Source: Demequina iriomotensis (GTDB taxonomy: Bacteria; Actinomycetota; Actinomycetes; Actinomycetales; Demequinaceae). Taken from it: a stretch of 64,000 nucleotides of DNA. Below, piece by piece: positions 55,518-64,000 of this stretch. Every line of letters starts with the position of its first letter. Position 1 is the first letter of the stretch. The position numbers and the translations under genes are program-made. The stretch lies in assembly GCF_000971395.1 (NCBI RefSeq), contig NZ_BBME01000013.1, positions 124,001 to 188,000 of the forward strand, in the 5' to 3' direction. Below the pieces are notes generated by a model. That model was not told where the DNA came from, did not search any database, and saw only the letters and a program-made list of their open reading frames with translations.

Positions 55518-56321
55518 ATGACCACCAAGAAGCAGGCGCGGGCGGCCGCGCAGAGGAAGCAGCAGGCCTACGAGGCACGGATCGCGGCCAAGCGCCGCCG
55601 GCGCGAGCACGTCATCCGCCTCACGTCGCTCATCGTCGCCTCGACCCTGCTCCTCGGCGGCGGGCTCGCCGTCCTGCTCGTCGCCCTCCAGGACGGCCGG
55701 GACGACGCCCCGGCCGCATCGTCCACCGCGTCGCCCGAGGCCACCGCCTCCGACGACGTCGAGGTCGAGACCGTGACCGGCTGGGCGGCCTCCGCCGCGC
55801 CGCCGGATCCCTCGTATGCCGAGGACCGCACCTGGACCGCCACGGTGAGCACCAACCAGGGCGACCTGGTGATGGAGCTCGACGGCGCCGCCGCGCCGCA
55901 GGCGGTCGCGAGCTTCGTCGCGCTCACGCAGGAGGGCTACTTCGACGGCACGTCGTGCCACCGGCTCACCACCGCGGGCATCTACGTGCTCCAGTGCGGC
56001 GATCCGACCGCCACGGGGACGGGCGGCCCGAACTACACCTTCGGTCCCGTCGAGAACGCTCCTGAGGACGACTTCTACCCCGCCGGCACGATCGCGATGG
56101 CCCGCAGGGGCGGCGACGGCGAGTCCATGGGGAGCCAGTTCTTCATCGTCTACGAGGACTCCACCATCCCCTCGGACGCGGCCGGCGGGTACACCGTGCT
56201 CGGTCGTCTCACCTCGGGGACCGATAGGGTGGTCTCTGTTGCCAATGCAGGCACCATCACCGGGGACACCGATGGCACCCCGGCCAAGTCCGTCATCGTG
56301 AACGAGGTATCCGTCTCATGA
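55518..56321 (+). CDS. Membrane-anchored cyclophilin-type peptidyl-prolyl isomerase
   Basis: A 267-residue protein: a highly basic cytoplasmic N-terminus (KKQARAAAQRKQQAYEARIA), one membrane segment (about 37-60), a Ser/Ala/Glu linker, then a cyclophilin domain (about 108-265) with FDGTSCHRLTTAGIYVLQCG and GSQFFIVYEDSTIP. The catalytic-Arg motif FHRV is altered to CHRL, keeping His-Arg. It is likely extracytoplasmic and may help fold exported proteins. GGAGAAGG precedes the ATG. It overlaps the DUF349 gene by four bases. Confidence 0.9.
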   Translation: MTTKKQARAAAQRKQQAYEARIAAKRRRREHVIRLTSLIVASTLLLGGGLAVLLVALQDGRDDAPAASSTASPEATASDDVEVETVTGWAASAAPPDPSYAEDRTWTATVSTNQGDLVMELDGAAAPQAVASFVALTQEGYFDGTSCHRLTTAGIYVLQCGDPTATGTGGPNYTFGPVENAPEDDFYPAGTIAMARRGGDGESMGSQFFIVYEDSTIPSDAAGGYTVLGRLTSGTDRVVSVANAGTITGDTDGTPAKSVIVNEVSVS

Positions 56322-57811
56322 CCGAGTCGTCCGACGCTTCGGCGCCGCACACCGAGGCCCCCGCGGCCGAGTCCCAGCCCACCCCCGAGACCGTGGTCGA
56401 GGAGACCCCGGAGGCGCCCGCCGAGGCCGCCCCCGCGGCCCCCGCTGCGGACGCCGCACCCGCGAAGGCCCCCAAGCCGCGCGCTCCCAAGCCCGGCGCG
56501 TTCAAGGCCCCCTCCCCCGCCGCCGTCGCCAAGCAGGCGACGCACACGGTGGTCACGGTCCCCGTCGCCTCCGAGGTGCCGCAGGAGCGCTTCGAGGAGG
56601 CGCTCGCGCATGGCCTCGTCGAGGACGGCAAGGCGTACGTGATCGTCGCCGAGGAGCGCGTCGAGGTCGGCGAGGCCGCCGACGACGATGCGCTGCACGC
56701 CTACGCGCACGCGTACTTCGAGCTGGAGGCCTCGGTCGAGCGCTTCCACGCGCGCCTCGCCTCCGCGGAGCTCGCCCCCAAGGACATCGACGAGTCGATC
56801 GCCGCGATCGAGGCCGTCCTCACCCCGCCCAGCGTGGTGGGCGACCTCGACACGCTCGGCGAGCGCTATGCGGCCGTCAAGGCGGAGGCCGAGGAGGTGC
56901 GCGCCCGCATCCAGGAGGAGCGCCGCGTGGCCCGCGAGGCCGCCGTGGCCGCACGCGAGGAGATCGTCGTCACCGCCGAGGCCCTCGCCGCGAAGCCCGA
57001 GGACCAGGTGCATTGGAAGAACGACACCTCGACGTTGCGCGGCCTGCTCGACCAGTGGAAGGAGGCGCAGCGCTCGGGCGCGCGCATCCCCAAGGACGTC
57101 GAGCGCGCGCTGTGGTCGCGCTTCACCCACGCCCGCTCGGCCTTCGAGAAGGCGCGCAAGCACCACTTCGCCGAGCTCGACCGCTCGAACGCGGACGTCG
57201 CCGGCCGCAAGGAGACCCTGGTGGCGCAGGCCGAGGAGCTCTCGCGCACCACCGACTGGGACCGTGGCGCCCGCGGCTTCCGCGACCTCATGAACGAGTG
57301 GCGCACCGCCGGGCGCGGACGCCGCAGCGTGGACGATGCGCTGTGGAAGCGGTTCCAGGCCGCGCAGGACGCCTTCTTCGAGTCGCGCCGCGGCGCCGCC
57401 GATGCCGAGGACGAGGCCCTGGCGGGCAACGTCGAGGCGAAGGAGGCCGCGGTGGTCGAGGCGGAAGCGCTCCTCCCCATCAAGGACCTGGCGGCGACCA
57501 AGGCCGCGCTGCGTCCCATCCAGGACCGCTTCGAGGCGGCCGGGCGGGTGCCGCGCGGCGACGTCGCGCGTCTCACCAAGCGCATGGGCGCGGTCGAGAA
57601 GGCCGTGCGCGATGCCGAGGACGCCGAGTGGAACTCGCGCAACCCCGAGCTCGAGGCGCGTGCCACCGGCGCGGCGGCGCAGCTGCTCTCCGCGATCGAT
57701 GCGCTCGAGGCCGAGATCGCCGAGGCCAAGGCCGCGGGCAGGTCCACCAAGAAGCTCGAGGAGTCGCTGGCGGCGCGCAAGGCGTGGCTCCAGCAGATCC
57801 AGGCGCTCTAG
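56318..57811 (+). CDS. DUF349 helical repeat protein
   Basis: A 497-residue protein. The first 80 residues are Pro/Ala/Glu-rich and disordered; the rest is helical, with repeated DUF349 units recognised by WKEAQRSGARIPKDVERALW, WRTAGRGRRSVDDALWKRFQ and the preceding ...LWSRFTHARSAFEK-like segments. DUF349 proteins have no settled function; coiled coils are predicted throughout. The ATG overlaps the cyclophilin stop (ATGA). The word GGACGATGCG at 57331 encodes Val-Asp-Asp-Ala here. Confidence 0.88.
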   Translation: MTESSDASAPHTEAPAAESQPTPETVVEETPEAPAEAAPAAPAADAAPAKAPKPRAPKPGAFKAPSPAAVAKQATHTVVTVPVASEVPQERFEEALAHGLVEDGKAYVIVAEERVEVGEAADDDALHAYAHAYFELEASVERFHARLASAELAPKDIDESIAAIEAVLTPPSVVGDLDTLGERYAAVKAEAEEVRARIQEERRVAREAAVAAREEIVVTAEALAAKPEDQVHWKNDTSTLRGLLDQWKEAQRSGARIPKDVERALWSRFTHARSAFEKARKHHFAELDRSNADVAGRKETLVAQAEELSRTTDWDRGARGFRDLMNEWRTAGRGRRSVDDALWKRFQAAQDAFFESRRGAADAEDEALAGNVEAKEAAVVEAEALLPIKDLAATKAALRPIQDRFEAAGRVPRGDVARLTKRMGAVEKAVRDAEDAEWNSRNPELEARATGAAAQLLSAIDALEAEIAEAKAAGRSTKKLEESLAARKAWLQQIQAL

Positions 57812-57825
57812 CGCTCACGTGCTCC

Positions 57826-57863
57826 GGGAGGCCCCGTCGTCGATCGCGATGACGGGGCCTCCC
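57826..57863 (+). terminator. Terminator after DUF349 gene
   Basis: Thirteen-base perfect arms GGGAGGCCCCGTC / GACGGGGCCTCCC with a 12-base loop, 14 bases past the stop. There is no T-run, but the stem is strong and isolated. Confidence 0.75.
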
Positions 57864-57929
57864 GCGCATCCGGGGCACTCCGTCCACACCCCTCTCGCCC
57901 CGACGGCGCGCGTGGGCGACGCTGGGCGG

Positions 57930-58466
57930 GTGATCCTGCTGCGCGCGACGGACCTCGGCCCCCTCGCCTTCGCCCGCGCCGTGCGCGAGGGAGCCCTGGT
58001 CCCCGTCGCCGACGGCGCCGCCCGGCCGCCGGACGTCCCCGACTCGCCCGGCCTGCGGGCGCTCGCCGCGGCGCCGCGTGTGCCGGGGTGGAGCGTGCTC
58101 AGCGGAAGCGCCGCGCTGTGGGTCCACGGATGGCGGGACCGGCCGCCGCCGACCTGGCACGCGGTGGGGCCTCGCGGGCAGCAGCGCCCGCGCCGGTGCC
58201 TCGTCGCGCTCCACTCGGGCGTCACGGCGGCCGTGCCGGACCGCATCGGCCCCCTCCGCGTCGCTCCCCCGGCCCGCGCGTGCGTCGATGCGCTGCGCTG
58301 GGAGCCGCCCCGGCCCGCCCTCGCGGCGGTCCTGGCCGCGCTGCGGGACGGGCGCCTGACCGCGGACGAGCTGCGCGCCGCGTTCGCCTCCGACTCACGC
58401 CTGGGAGACGGCTACCCCCGCCTCGCGTCCCTGGTGGACGCGGTCACGGCCGCTTCGCGCCCGTGA
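57930..58466 (+). CDS. AbiEi-antitoxin-like hypothetical protein
   Basis: A 178-residue soluble protein starting at GTG 57930 (ILLRATDLGPLAFARAVREG). The order of a short winged-helix-like N-terminus, then SGSAALWVHGW, PPARACVDALRW and a helical C-terminus resembles the AbiEi-type/DUF559-neighbour proteins frequent in Micrococcales. No partner AbiEii toxin is present, so a toxin-antitoxin role is not supported. Its end overlaps the convergent rel gene by 23 bases. No ribosome site is obvious. Confidence 0.6.
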   Translation: MILLRATDLGPLAFARAVREGALVPVADGAARPPDVPDSPGLRALAAAPRVPGWSVLSGSAALWVHGWRDRPPPTWHAVGPRGQQRPRRCLVALHSGVTAAVPDRIGPLRVAPPARACVDALRWEPPRPALAAVLAALRDGRLTADELRAAFASDSRLGDGYPRLASLVDAVTAASRP

Positions 58467-60705
58467 CCCTCCGGGCGTCGTAGACCCCGTCGATGCGGCG
58501 CACGGCGCTCAGGATCGCACCGAGGTGCGACGGATCGGCCATCTCGAACTGGAAGCTCGACATCGCGACCCGCTCGCGCGTGGTCGATACGTTCGCCGAG
58601 AGGATGTTGACGTGGTGGTCCGAGAGGACCTGCGTGACGTCCGACAGCAGGCGGTTGCGGTCGAGCGCCTCGACCTCGATCTGCACCAGGAAGGTGCCCG
58701 CGTTCTGCCCGGTCCACTCGACGTCGATGAGGCGCTCGTTCTGGGCGCGCAGCTGCGCGAGGTTCTCGCAGTCCGCGCGGTGGACGGAGACGCCCGAGCC
58801 GCGGGTGACGAAGCCCTGGATCGGGTCGCCCGGCACCGGCGTGCAGCAGCGCGCGAGTTTGACCACCACGTCGGTGAGGCCGTGGACCGCGACGCCGGGG
58901 TCGCCCCGCCGGGACGAGGTCCGTTGGGCCGGCAGGCCGGGACGCGTGATCTCGGTGAGGTCCTCGTCGGCGCCCTCCTGGCCGCCCACGGCCTCGACCA
59001 TGCGGGTGACCACGTCCGCCGCCTGCTCCTTGTGCTCGCCGATGGCGGCGTAGAGCGAGTCGACGTCCTCGTAGTGCATCTCCTTCGCAAGGGCGAGGAG
59101 GGTCGGGCGCGACATGAGGCGCTGCATCGGGAGCTGCTGACGGCGGATCGCGCGCGCGAGCATGTCGCGTCCGGTCTCGATGGACTCCTCGCGCCGCTCG
59201 CGCGTGAACCACTGGCGGATCTTGTTGCGCGCGCGCGTCGACTGCACGAACTCGAGCCAGTCACGCTTGGGATGCGCGTTCTCGTCGGAGGTGGTGAGCA
59301 CCTCGACGGTGTCGCCGTTCTCGAGCGAGGAGTCGAGCGGCACCAGCCGGCCGTTGACCTTGGCGCCGATGGTCTTGTGGCCCACCTCGGTGTGGACCGC
59401 GTAGGCGAAGTCGACCGGGGTCGCGCCCTGCGGCAGCGACAGCAGCTTCCCGCGCGGCGTGAACACGTAGACCTCGGCGCGCGAGATCTCGCCGCGCAGG
59501 CTGTCGAGGAACTCGGTCGGGTCCGCCGTCTCCTGCTGCCAGTCGGCGATCTGCCGCAGCCACCCCATGTCGCCTTGGCCGCCCTGGGACTGCTCGCCGG
59601 TCTTGGCGTTCTCCTTGTAGCGCCAGTGCGCCGCAAGGCCGTACTCGGCGCGGCGGTGCATGTCGTACGTGCGGATCTGCAGCTCGACCGGCTTGCCCGT
59701 CGGACCGATCACGGTGGTGTGGAGCGACTGGTACAGGTTGAACTTGGGCATCGCGATGTAGTCCTTGAACCGGCCCGGGACGGGCTGGTACCGGGCATGC
59801 ATCGCGCCGAGGACCGCGTAGCAGTCGCGCACCGTCTCCACCAGGATCCGGATGCCGACCAGGTCGTAGATGTCGTTGAGGTCGCGACCGCGCACGATCA
59901 TCTTCTGATAGACCGAGTAGTAGTGCTTAGGGCGGCCGGTGATCTCGGCCTTGATGCGCATCCCGCGCAGGTCCTTCTCGATCTCGGCGCGCACCTGGGC
60001 GAGGTACTTCTCGCGCTCCGGCGCGCGATCGGTGACCACGTCGACGATCTCCTGGTAGATCTTCGGGTACAGCGTCTGGAAGCTGAGATCCTCGAGCTCC
60101 CACTTGATCGCGTTGAGACCCATGCGGTGCGCAAGCGGCGCGTAGATCTCGAGCGTCTCCTGCGCCTTCTTGCGAGCGGACTCGGGCGCCACGTACTTCC
60201 ACGTGCGCGCGTTGTGCAGACGGTCGCACAGCTTGAGGAGCAGGACGCGGATGTCCTTCGCCATCGCGACCACCATCTTGCGGACCGTCTCGGCCTGCGC
60301 GGCGTCGCCGTACTTGACCTTGTCCAGCTTGGTGACGCCGTCGACGATCATCGCGACCTCGCCGCCGAACTCCGCCTCCATGCGCTCGAGCGGGTAGTCC
60401 GTGTCCTCCACCACGTCGTGCAGCAGCGCGGCGGCGATGACCGAGTCGGGCATCCCCAGGTCGGCGATGATCTGGGCGACCGCGATCGGGTGCGTGATGT
60501 ACGGCTCGCCGCTCTTGCGCTTCTGCTCGCGGTGCGCCTCCTCGGCGACCTTGTACGCCCGCTCGATGAGCCCGGTGCGGCCACGCGGGTACATGCGCCG
60601 GTAGGTGTCGAGCACGCCGTCGATCGCGCTGGCCTCGCGGCTCCCCCGCCGGAGGAAGCCGAGCCCGAGCGTTCCGGTCGAGGGACGGGTCTCGGTCACA
60701 CGCAC
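58444..60705 (-). CDS. rel: Bifunctional (p)ppGpp synthetase/hydrolase Rel
   Basis: A 753-residue RelA/SpoT-family protein. The hydrolase HD domain is intact (ALLHDVVEDTDYP). The synthetase has the RFKD motif in GRFKDYIAMPKFNLYQSLHT, typical of bifunctional enzymes. TGS domain (VYVFTPRGKLLSLPQGATPV), zinc-finger-like ARCCTPVPGDPI and C-terminal ACT domain follow. A TAGACT hexamer at 60727-60732 gives a leader of about 15 bases to the GTG at 60705; a GTG two codons later is also possible. No apt gene lies between it and secF, unlike mycobacteria. Confidence 0.97.
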   Translation of the reverse strand: MRVTETRPSTGTLGLGFLRRGSREASAIDGVLDTYRRMYPRGRTGLIERAYKVAEEAHREQKRKSGEPYITHPIAVAQIIADLGMPDSVIAAALLHDVVEDTDYPLERMEAEFGGEVAMIVDGVTKLDKVKYGDAAQAETVRKMVVAMAKDIRVLLLKLCDRLHNARTWKYVAPESARKKAQETLEIYAPLAHRMGLNAIKWELEDLSFQTLYPKIYQEIVDVVTDRAPEREKYLAQVRAEIEKDLRGMRIKAEITGRPKHYYSVYQKMIVRGRDLNDIYDLVGIRILVETVRDCYAVLGAMHARYQPVPGRFKDYIAMPKFNLYQSLHTTVIGPTGKPVELQIRTYDMHRRAEYGLAAHWRYKENAKTGEQSQGGQGDMGWLRQIADWQQETADPTEFLDSLRGEISRAEVYVFTPRGKLLSLPQGATPVDFAYAVHTEVGHKTIGAKVNGRLVPLDSSLENGDTVEVLTTSDENAHPKRDWLEFVQSTRARNKIRQWFTRERREESIETGRDMLARAIRRQQLPMQRLMSRPTLLALAKEMHYEDVDSLYAAIGEHKEQAADVVTRMVEAVGGQEGADEDLTEITRPGLPAQRTSSRRGDPGVAVHGLTDVVVKLARCCTPVPGDPIQGFVTRGSGVSVHRADCENLAQLRAQNERLIDVEWTGQNAGTFLVQIEVEALDRNRLLSDVTQVLSDHHVNILSANVSTTRERVAMSSFQFEMADPSHLGAILSAVRRIDGVYDARRVTGAKRP

Positions 60706-60726
60706 CTCCAGGGCAGGTAGACCGAC

Positions 60727-60732
60727 AGTCTA
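60727..60732 (-). promoter_or_regulatory. -10 hexamer TAGACT for rel
   Basis: GATAGACT on the minus strand, predicted start near 60720, short leader containing CTGGAGG before GTG 60705. Confidence 0.5.
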
Positions 60733-60774
60733 TCCGCGTGCGGGCCGCGCGAATGCTCTCCCTGGTAAAGCCGA

Positions 60775-60813
60775 GGGGGACGATGCGCGACGGCCGGTCG
60801 CGCATCGTCCCCC
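60775..60813. terminator. Perfect hairpin built from two inverted GGACGATGCG copies after secF
   Basis: Arms GGGGGACGATGCGCGAC (60775-60791) and its exact reverse complement (60797-60813) enclose a five-base loop. It lies 17 bases past the secF stop on the minus strand. It is the only place where two complete copies of the window-wide word face each other, and it is probably the secD-secF terminator. There is no T-run. Confidence 0.85.
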
Positions 60814-60830
60814 CGCACGGGTGGGCCGGG

Positions 60831-61919
60831 TCAGCCCTTGCGCTTCCTCCGCTTGGGCTGCGCGGCGGCGCCCTGGTGGCTGCCCTTGTTGACGGCACCC
60901 ACGCGAACGTCGCCGTCCTCCGAGATGGCGACGTCGGTCTGGCCGGACGCGCGCAGCTCGAGCACCTTCGCGGTGTGCGTGGCGATGCGCTCCTCGCGGT
61001 CGCGCAGCGCGACCTCGACGGGGGTCGCGACGAAGATCGACGAGTACGTGCCGACCGCCATGCCGACGAACAGCGCGAGCGAGATGTCCATGAGGGTGCC
61101 CGCGCCCAGCAGGAACGACCCGATGAAGAGGATCGCGCTCACCGGCAGCAGCGCGACGACGGACGTGTTGATCGAGCGGACCAGGGTCTGGTTGAGACCG
61201 AGGTTCGCGAGCTCGTCGTACGTGTAGCGGTGCTGCGACGTGAGGTTCGCGGTGTTCTCGCGGACCTTGTCGAAGACCACCACCGTGTCGTACAGCGAGT
61301 AGCCCAGGATCGTGAGGAAGCCGATGACCGACGCCGGCGTCACCTCGATGCCGGTGGCCGCGTACACGCCCACGGTGATGATGAGGTCGTGCGCCAGCGC
61401 CACGAGCGCGGCGGCCGACATGCGCCACGCGCGGAAGTACAGCGCCATCACGATCGACACGAGGATGAGGAAGACCACGAGCGACTGCACCGCCGCCTTG
61501 CCCACCGACGCGCCCCACGTGGGACCGATCTGCGTGAAGCTGACGTGGTCCTCGGGGACGTCGTACGCGTCCGCCAGGTCGGAGGTGATCTCGCGCGCGG
61601 TCTCCGAGGGGATCACGCCGATCTGGATGCGGACGTCGTTCTCGCCCAGGATGGTCACGCGCGCGGTCTCGCCGGGCGCGAGCTCCTCGACCACCGCGCG
61701 AGCCTCCTCGGGCTCGGTGATCGCGGTGTCGGTGACGCGGAACTCGGTGCCGCCCGTGAAGTCGATGCCCGCGTTGAGGCCCTTGGTGAAGAGCAGCAGC
61801 AGCGACAGCGCGACGAGCACGCCCGAGACGATGAACCAGCGCTTGCGCTGCTGGACGATCGGGTAGGTCTTCTCACCCGAGTGGAGCTTGTTGCCCCACT
61901 GCGCCAGGTTGAGCTTCAT
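60831..61919 (-). CDS. secF: Protein translocase subunit SecF
   Basis: A 362-residue polytopic RND-like protein: N-terminal helix, first extracytoplasmic domain (FTGGTEFRVTDTAITEPEEA), then five helices with ALVALAHDLIITVGVYAATG and ILGYSLYDTVVVFDKVREN, the SecF signatures. With SecD it couples proton flow to late steps of export. It overlaps secD by four bases. The C-terminal tail is basic (QPKRRKRKG). Confidence 0.97.
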   Translation of the reverse strand: MKLNLAQWGNKLHSGEKTYPIVQQRKRWFIVSGVLVALSLLLLFTKGLNAGIDFTGGTEFRVTDTAITEPEEARAVVEELAPGETARVTILGENDVRIQIGVIPSETAREITSDLADAYDVPEDHVSFTQIGPTWGASVGKAAVQSLVVFLILVSIVMALYFRAWRMSAAALVALAHDLIITVGVYAATGIEVTPASVIGFLTILGYSLYDTVVVFDKVRENTANLTSQHRYTYDELANLGLNQTLVRSINTSVVALLPVSAILFIGSFLLGAGTLMDISLALFVGMAVGTYSSIFVATPVEVALRDREERIATHTAKVLELRASGQTDVAISEDGDVRVGAVNKGSHQGAAAQPKRRKRKG

Positions 61920-63757
61920 CGGTTCTCCTCCCCCGCGGGGTTGGCGTCGTCACCGGTGGCGGCGGCCGCTGCCGCGGCCTTGCGCTCGGCGAGGGTCGGC
62001 TGGTCCGTGCGGACGATGCGACCGCGGCCCTTGTACATCGTGTCGCGGCCGAGCTGGCGCGGGTCGAGCCCCGACCACGGGTGGCCGCTCGAGAAGAACC
62101 GCATCTTGCCCAGCAGCATGAGCACAGGGTGCGTGAACATGAAGACGACGAGGATGTCGACGAGCGTGGTGAGGCCCAGCGTGAACGCGAAGCCGCGCAC
62201 GCCGCCGACCGCGAGGATGTACAGCACCACGGCGGCGAGGATGTTGATCGCATCCGAGGCCAGGATGGTGCGGCGCGCGCGACGCCAGCCGTGGTCGATC
62301 GCGGCCTGGAGGCTGCGACCCTCGCGGAGCTCGTCGCGGACGCGCTCGAAGTAGACGATGAACGAGTCGGCCGTGACGCCGATCGCGACGATGAGGCCCG
62401 CGACACCCGCGAGGGACAGGCGGTACCCGATGGTCCACGAGAGCAACGCGATCAGCACGTAGGTGATGCCGCCCGCGAGGATGAGCGAGCCGACGGTCAC
62501 CAGGCCGAGCGCGCGGTACTGGATGAGCGAGTAGATCACCACGAGCACGAGGCCGATGAGGCCCGCGATGAGGCCCTTCTGGAGCTGGTCGGCGCCGAGC
62601 GTCGCGGAGATCTGCTGCTCCGACTGCACCTCGAGGGTCATGGGCAGCGCGCCGAACTTCAGCTGGTTCGCGAGCTGCGCCGCGCTCTCCTGCGTGAAGG
62701 AGCCGGTGATCGAGGCCTGGCCACCCGTGATGGTGGTCGACACCGCGGGCGCCGAGATCACGACGCCGTCGAGGACCATCGCGAACTGGTCGCGCGGGGA
62801 CTCGAGGTCCTTGATCCGGCCGGTGATGTCCGCGAACGTGTCGCCGCCCTCGTTGGTGAGGTCGAGGCGGACCTCGTAGCGGCCGGTGAGCGAGCCCTGC
62901 GAGTTGTACTCAGGGCCGGAGGTCGCGGTGGCGACGTCGGTGCCGTCCATCTCGACGGGGCCGACGATGTACTTGGCCACGCCAGTCTCGTCGCAGACCA
63001 CGTCGGCCTTGGCCGGGTCGCCGGGGGTGACGCCCGAGAGGTTCTCGGCCTTGGTGCAGTCGAGCGCGTCGTACTTGGCCTGGACGTCCTCGGTGATCCA
63101 GTCGAGCGAGGAGGCGTCGGTGCCCTCGGCGGGCTCGGCAGTCGCGTCGGCGGAGGCGCTCGCGTCGGCGCTCGGCTCGGCGGAGGCGGACGCGGAGGCG
63201 CTGGGCTCGGCGGAGGTCTCGGTCGAGCTGTCCTCCGCCGCCTCGGCGGTCTCGGAGGCGCTGGGCTCGGCCGACGGCTCGGCGGTGGCCTCGGCGGAGG
63301 CCGACGCGGACGCGCTGGGCTCCGCGCTCGCCTCGTCCGTGGTGACCGGCGCGGGGGTCCCGACGTAGAGCACGGGGCGGAACTGCAGCTGCGCGCTCTG
63401 GGTCACCAGGGCGACGGTCTCCTCGGACGGGTTGCCGGGCAGCGCGACCACGATGTTCTGGCCCTGCGTGCTGATCTCGGCCTCGGCCACGCCGGAGCCG
63501 TCGATGCGGCGCCGGATGATGTCGACCGCCTGGTCGAGATCGGCCTGATCGATGGTGTCGTCGCTGCCCTCCGCGAGGACGGGCGTGAGGACGATCTCAC
63601 GTCCGCCCGCGAGGTCGAGCGCGAGGTTCGGCGTCCACGCCGCCCCTCCGGTCACGACCCCGACGGCCAGCAGTCCATACAGGCCGACGACGATCGCGCC
63701 CAGCCAGGTGAGCGCACGACGCGCCTCGTTCTTCACACGTGCCACAGGTTTCCTCAC
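61916..63757 (-). CDS. secD: Protein translocase subunit SecD with Ser/Ala/Glu-rich insert
   Basis: A 613-residue protein. The N-terminal helix is followed by LALDLAGGREIVLTPV and the P1 domain (QAVDIIRRRIDGSGVAEAEI). C-terminal helices carry GVAGLIVAIGVTADSFIVYFERVRDE. Residues about 139-217 are an acidic low-complexity insert of Ser-Ala-Glu-Pro units inside the extracytoplasmic P1 region, longer than in most SecD proteins. A TAGAAT -10 lies 27 bases upstream. yajC is missing between it and ruvB. Confidence 0.96.
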   Translation of the reverse strand: MRKPVARVKNEARRALTWLGAIVVGLYGLLAVGVVTGGAAWTPNLALDLAGGREIVLTPVLAEGSDDTIDQADLDQAVDIIRRRIDGSGVAEAEISTQGQNIVVALPGNPSEETVALVTQSAQLQFRPVLYVGTPAPVTTDEASAEPSASASASAEATAEPSAEPSASETAEAAEDSSTETSAEPSASASASAEPSADASASADATAEPAEGTDASSLDWITEDVQAKYDALDCTKAENLSGVTPGDPAKADVVCDETGVAKYIVGPVEMDGTDVATATSGPEYNSQGSLTGRYEVRLDLTNEGGDTFADITGRIKDLESPRDQFAMVLDGVVISAPAVSTTITGGQASITGSFTQESAAQLANQLKFGALPMTLEVQSEQQISATLGADQLQKGLIAGLIGLVLVVIYSLIQYRALGLVTVGSLILAGGITYVLIALLSWTIGYRLSLAGVAGLIVAIGVTADSFIVYFERVRDELREGRSLQAAIDHGWRRARRTILASDAINILAAVVLYILAVGGVRGFAFTLGLTTLVDILVVFMFTHPVLMLLGKMRFFSSGHPWSGLDPRQLGRDTMYKGRGRIVRTDQPTLAERKAAAAAAATGDDANPAGEENR

Positions 63758-63784
63758 GGTCTCGGCTCGCTTGAGCCCCGAGTG

Positions 63785-63790
63785 ATTCTA
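63785..63790 (-). promoter_or_regulatory. -10 hexamer TAGAAT for secD-secF
   Basis: TAGAAT on the minus strand, 27 bases before the secD GTG at 63757, in the 71-base ruvB-secD gap. It makes secDF an independent unit. Confidence 0.5.
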
Positions 63791-63828
63791 GGGGTGGGCG
63801 AGCCGGGTCGCGAAATGCCGCGCCCGTG

Positions 63829-64000
63829 TCAGTCGAAGAGCCGCGACCCCGTCTCGCCGCCGATGGCGTCCGCGGGCGGCATGAGGCCCAGGTGGATCCA
63901 CGCATCGGCGGTCGCGATCCGGCCCCGCGGCGTGCGGCTCATGAGCCCCTCGCGGACCAGGAACGGCTCGGCGACGGTCTCGACCGTCTCGGTCTCCTCC
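63829..64000 (-). CDS. ruvB: Holliday junction branch-migration helicase RuvB, 3' end only
   Basis: The last 56 codons of a minus-strand gene that enters from the right edge: [18 protein letters not shown], then [20 protein letters not shown], the winged-helix C-terminal domain of RuvB that contacts DNA. The tail ends [10 protein letters not shown]. ruvB next to secD is the usual actinobacterial order apart from the absent yajC. Confidence 0.92.
   Translation of the reverse strand, partial: EETETVETVAEPFLVREGLMSRTPRGRIATADAWIHLGLMPPADAIGGETGSRLFD

Noticed and set aside
57930..58466. Toxin-antitoxin system with AbiEi-like protein
   Set aside because: No nucleotidyltransferase partner is adjacent, so only a loose family resemblance is claimed.

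Overview
The window is a piece of the chromosome of a very GC-rich actinobacterium, most likely order Micrococcales (Demequina- or Cellulomonas-like). The evidence is the gene order (alaS-ruvX-mltG-aroE, aroC-aroK-aroB, efp-nusB, pyrR-pyrB-pyrC-carA-carB-pyrF-mihF-gmk-rpoZ-coaBC-metK-priA-fmt-rsmB, rel-secF-secD-ruvB), the actinobacterial integration host factor, a helicase-dead PriA, and many promoters with a TANNNT hexamer 6-7 nt before an ATG (leaderless genes). The genus is inferred. No rRNA, tRNA, CRISPR array, insertion sequence or prophage was seen, and no gene-free stretch exceeds about 300 bases.

Layout. 1-2061: start of an acetyl-xylan-esterase-like gene (minus), then a small plus-strand group of AraC regulator, VOC protein and DUF1801 protein. 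2062-18100: a long minus-strand run carrying the whole UMP pathway except pyrD/pyrE, then core functions (mihF, gmk, rpoZ, coaBC, metK, priA, fmt, rsmB). A PyrR-binding-loop-like sequence lies just before pyrR. 18184-19567: a frameshifted DUF222/HNH gene. 19683-25940: nusB, efp, aroQ and aroB-aroK-aroC, interrupted by one plus-strand gene for a polytopic membrane protein, the only plus-strand gene between 2.1 and 44.3 kb.

26047-39098: a complete type IV pilus locus (pilB, pilT, pilC, major pilin, three minor-pilin-like genes, prepilin peptidase, pilM, pilN, pilO) inserted between aroC and aroE. It has no secretin or PilP, as expected for a one-membrane cell. Two minor pilins are unusual: one carries five ricin-type lectin repeats, the other a 735-residue protein with tandem Cys-containing domains. 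39167-45033: aroE, mltG, ruvX, alaS, rpsD. 45196-52196: DUF4287, rarA, a secreted SH3/CHAP protein, an MMPL transporter, a LysR regulator and an EamA transporter. 52254-64000: aspS, hisS, a cyclophilin, DUF349, an AbiEi-like protein, rel, secF, secD and the 3' end of ruvB. yajC is absent from its usual place.

The most striking signal is a ten-base word, GGACGATGCG, read 26 times by eye on both strands and in several reading frames. Five copies are intergenic: one tandem pair, one perfect inverted pair forming a hairpin after secF, and one just after the lone plus-strand gene. This resembles the DNA uptake sequences of Neisseria and Haemophilus, and the same window encodes a retractable type IV pilus. 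A link between motif and pilus is a hypothesis, not a demonstrated function.
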